Positions 12,742 to 14,526 of a stretch of DNA of 14,526 bases are shown here, piece after piece (positions within the stretch are counted from its first letter, which is position 1; each line of letters begins with the position of its first letter). The notes beneath the pieces are model-generated. The model searched no databases, was not told where the DNA came from, and saw only the letters and a program-made list of their open reading frames with translations. Origin of the DNA: Gammaproteobacteria bacterium. Its GTDB lineage: Bacteria; Pseudomonadota; Gammaproteobacteria; GRL18. The position numbers and the translations under genes are program-made. The DNA lies in contig DAOVUK010000022.1 of NCBI GenBank assembly GCA_030632625.1, forward strand, positions 1 to 14,526. Direction: 5' to 3'.

Positions 12742-13838
12742 GGCCAGTCTCGACTTGGAGTAATAAAGGAGCCTTTGGTATCAATTGCCAACTTCCAGAA
12801 GAGAGCCGCTGCCATCGGATCACCTTCCATAGGCAATAAAATTGTATTCACCGGAATTCTTTCGGGTATTAATTTAACGGCTTTTTCAAATAATTTGATC
12901 CTTTCAGAAGCTGAAATCTTAGTTTTATTGGTTTTACTATTTCCCAGAGTCGGCAATCCATCTGTAATCAATATAATATTATCAGGTCTCTGCGGTAATT
13001 TTTTTATTGCAGAAAATGCTTTTCTTAAATTTGTGCCTTTTTGCGGAATTAATTGATGTAACTTTTTAAACACACCATTAACGGCAGGAGTATCTGTACT
13101 TTTTATCCATTTGAAGGATTGATCCGGACTCAACGATTTTATACTTTCATTAAAACTAACGATCGACAGCTGACTGCCTGATGGTAAATTGGCCACCATC
13201 CATTTAATACTATTAACAGCCTGCTGCCATTTTCTGGTTGATTTTTTTACTGCATCAGATAGATTTCTTTTGACTATAATATTAACAATGGTCTCATCTA
13301 ACATTGACGCCGAACTATCGATCAAAAAAAGGACTCTTTTTCCACCCAGTTTTAAACCTGTCAGATATTGTCGATGGCCATCACCCTCATACTGACGAAC
13401 TTTACTACCACTTAGTCTGATTGATGATTCAATTTTCTTTTTTTGCAGTGAGTTTTTTTTATTAATTGCTTTAATATCGTTCTGCAGCGCATTGATATGC
13501 TTTTTCAGACTCAGAGTTTGTGCTTCATCCTGTTTTTTTTTCTTTTGTAACTCTGATGTTTCATTATTAATTGCAACTAATTGTTTTTCTAGTTTGTTTA
13601 ATTTCTTATTATTTTCCTGCAGTGTATTTTTCATATTCCGATGATAGATTTTTGCTGCTTTCGTTTCATTTTTAACACGATCAACATCAGCAGTCAGCAC
13701 TTCATTTTTTATTTTATTATCACTAACAATATGGGAATTTATAATCAGCACCAGTAAAACAACTGCACCAAATCCACAAAACATAATATCCAGAAATGCC
13801 AGATTAAAGGATGAAATAGTCGTCTTTTTACTTTTCAT
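12738..13838 (-). CDS. Membrane-anchored VWA domain protein, first of pair
   Basis: 366 residues. A lone N-terminal membrane segment at about 11-33 has the pattern FNLAFLDIMFCGFGAVVLL, with Asp17 as its only charged residue. It is followed by a long Lys/Asn-rich coiled coil (about 45-140). A VWA domain spans about 167-366: VLFLIDSSAS, giving the complete DxSxS motif (Asp174, Ser176, Ser178), Thr269 in KGTNLRKA, and Asp293 in ITDGLPTLG, so its metal site is intact. Thus it can bind a metal-coordinated acidic ligand. The gene follows the ExbB-like gene by 61 bases and overlaps the next VWA gene by four. The anchor matches that of the second VWA protein almost residue for residue. Confidence 0.88.
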   Translation of the reverse strand: MKSKKTTISSFNLAFLDIMFCGFGAVVLLVLIINSHIVSDNKIKNEVLTADVDRVKNETKAAKIYHRNMKNTLQENNKKLNKLEKQLVAINNETSELQKKKKQDEAQTLSLKKHINALQNDIKAINKKNSLQKKKIESSIRLSGSKVRQYEGDGHRQYLTGLKLGGKRVLFLIDSSASMLDETIVNIIVKRNLSDAVKKSTRKWQQAVNSIKWMVANLPSGSQLSIVSFNESIKSLSPDQSFKWIKSTDTPAVNGVFKKLHQLIPQKGTNLRKAFSAIKKLPQRPDNIILITDGLPTLGNSKTNKTKISASERIKLFEKAVKLIPERIPVNTILLPMEGDPMAAALFWKLAIDTKGSFITPSRDWP

Positions 13839-13899
13839 TTAATAAATAGCATTCAATAAATAGATTGTTAGTCATTGTTATTAAAAAATGTAAAATTAT

Positions 13900-14526
13900 T
13901 TACAAACTCCTTAATCGGGAAACCAGATTTATATCACAATAACTTTCAGAATCCAGTACCAGACGTTCCTGCAGCAATTGTAACTGGTGAATAAAAAACA
14001 TCAAAAGGATAGAAATGACCAGCGCAATAAAAGTTGAGTTAAAGGCAACACCAAGTGATTCAGTGACACCAGTGATATCACCCTCCATTGCTCTATTTGC
14101 CTGTGATAAAGCATCACCTATACCTCTTACTGTCCCGATAAATCCAACCGAAGGGATAGCCCAGGCAATATAACGAATGATCGACAGTTCAGTATCTAAT
14201 CTCTGAGATTCTGACTCACAGGTATCTCTCATAGCCGTTGCTGCATCATGAACATTTCGTGTGGCAGCAAAACGCTGAACAGTCATTTTTAATGCTCTGG
14301 GCAATAGATACTGATGCATATTGGCTGGTAATTCATTAATTCGCTTCAAGAGTAGTTTCGTATCTTCCGGACCTATAGGTAAATCAACAGGCAGTTTCAA
14401 TAAATCGGTATCCAGTAATTTATTCTGCTGCCAGGATAAAAAGCCTTTAAAGCCCATTATAGAGAACGCCCAGAACATTAAAATAAAACAGGCTTCCTGT
14501 TCAAAATCTCTGACCACTACATAGAA
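13900..14526 (-). CDS. MotA/TolQ/ExbB proton channel family protein (5' truncated)
   Basis: The frame is open to the right edge, so the N-terminus is outside; 208 residues are visible. The ATG-like start at 14517 is a GTG internal codon. The first visible hydrophobic part is ILMFWAFSIMGF (about 15-27), then a cytoplasmic stretch, then two membrane helices at IIRYIAWAIPSVGFIGTVRGIGDAL and GVAFNSTFIALVISILLMFFI. The motif GFIGTVRGI matches the ExbB/TolQ/MotA consensus 'GLLGTV.G', with the Thr that lines the proton path. This family forms pentameric channels that couple proton flow to an ExbD/TolR/MotB partner. Here the partner genes would be the two VWA proteins downstream, each starting with an Asp-bearing helix. 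The length fits an ExbB-like subunit. Confidence 0.88.
   Translation of the reverse strand, partial: FYVVVRDFEQEACFILMFWAFSIMGFKGFLSWQQNKLLDTDLLKLPVDLPIGPEDTKLLLKRINELPANMHQYLLPRALKMTVQRFAATRNVHDAATAMRDTCESESQRLDTELSIIRYIAWAIPSVGFIGTVRGIGDALSQANRAMEGDITGVTESLGVAFNSTFIALVISILLMFFIHQLQLLQERLVLDSESYCDINLVSRLRSL

Noticed and set aside
11740..14526. Zorya-type antiphage system (ZorA/ZorB)
   Set aside because: An ExbB/MotA-like subunit with an Asp-anchored partner recalls ZorAB, but both partners here end in VWA domains, not the peptidoglycan-binding OmpA domain of ZorB, and no ZorC/D or helicase is in the window.

Overview
The window reads as low-GC gammaproteobacterial chromosome. The gene order glyS-gmhB-plsC at the left end is typical of that class. 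An exported Gly/Tyr/Asn-rich protein resembling sulfur globule proteins hints at a sulfur-oxidising lifestyle (inference; species not identifiable by eye).

Layout: (1) 1-2872, plus strand: 3' part of glyS, then gmhB and plsC (translation, heptose and phospholipid synthesis). (2) 2873-3220: a gap with a small MITE-like repeat and a separate strong hairpin. (3) 3221-7840, plus strand: a probable signalling operon made of a TPR-like protein, a protein with a degenerate receiver and a C-terminal helix-turn-helix-like end, an MglA/COG2229-type small GTPase, a divergent roadblock-fold protein, a canonical roadblock/LC7 protein, and a PhnD-like binding protein whose frame is broken at about 7207-7216. 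(4) 7973-8257: a single-RRM RNA-binding protein, ending tail-to-tail with a YehS/DUF1456 gene (8254-8715, minus). (5) 8738-9535, minus strand: a PhnA-like remnant ending in a 40-bp palindrome, then a toxin-antitoxin pair (BrnT-like toxin first, ribbon-helix-helix antitoxin second) with an apparently leaderless promoter and its own terminator. (6) 9697-10807, minus: an LpoB-like lipoprotein and an unrecognised conserved-looking protein. (7) 11040-11606, plus: the sulfur-globule-like exported protein with a C-terminal pentapeptide repeat. (8) 11740-14526, minus: a MotA/TolQ/ExbB channel subunit (5' end outside the window) followed by two different VWA proteins.

The two most interesting systems are the GTPase/roadblock operon and the ExbB-VWA-VWA cassette. 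In the cassette both VWA proteins begin with the same transmembrane motif, FxLxFLD...CGFGA..LL, whose Asp sits where ExbD and MotB carry their proton-accepting Asp. The simplest reading is a proton-driven stator in which two von Willebrand factor A proteins replace the ExbD/MotB partner (inference). In the GTPase operon a small GTPase is encoded beside two roadblock-fold candidate partners and two likely scaffold or effector proteins, which suggests a polarity or localisation switch (inference).
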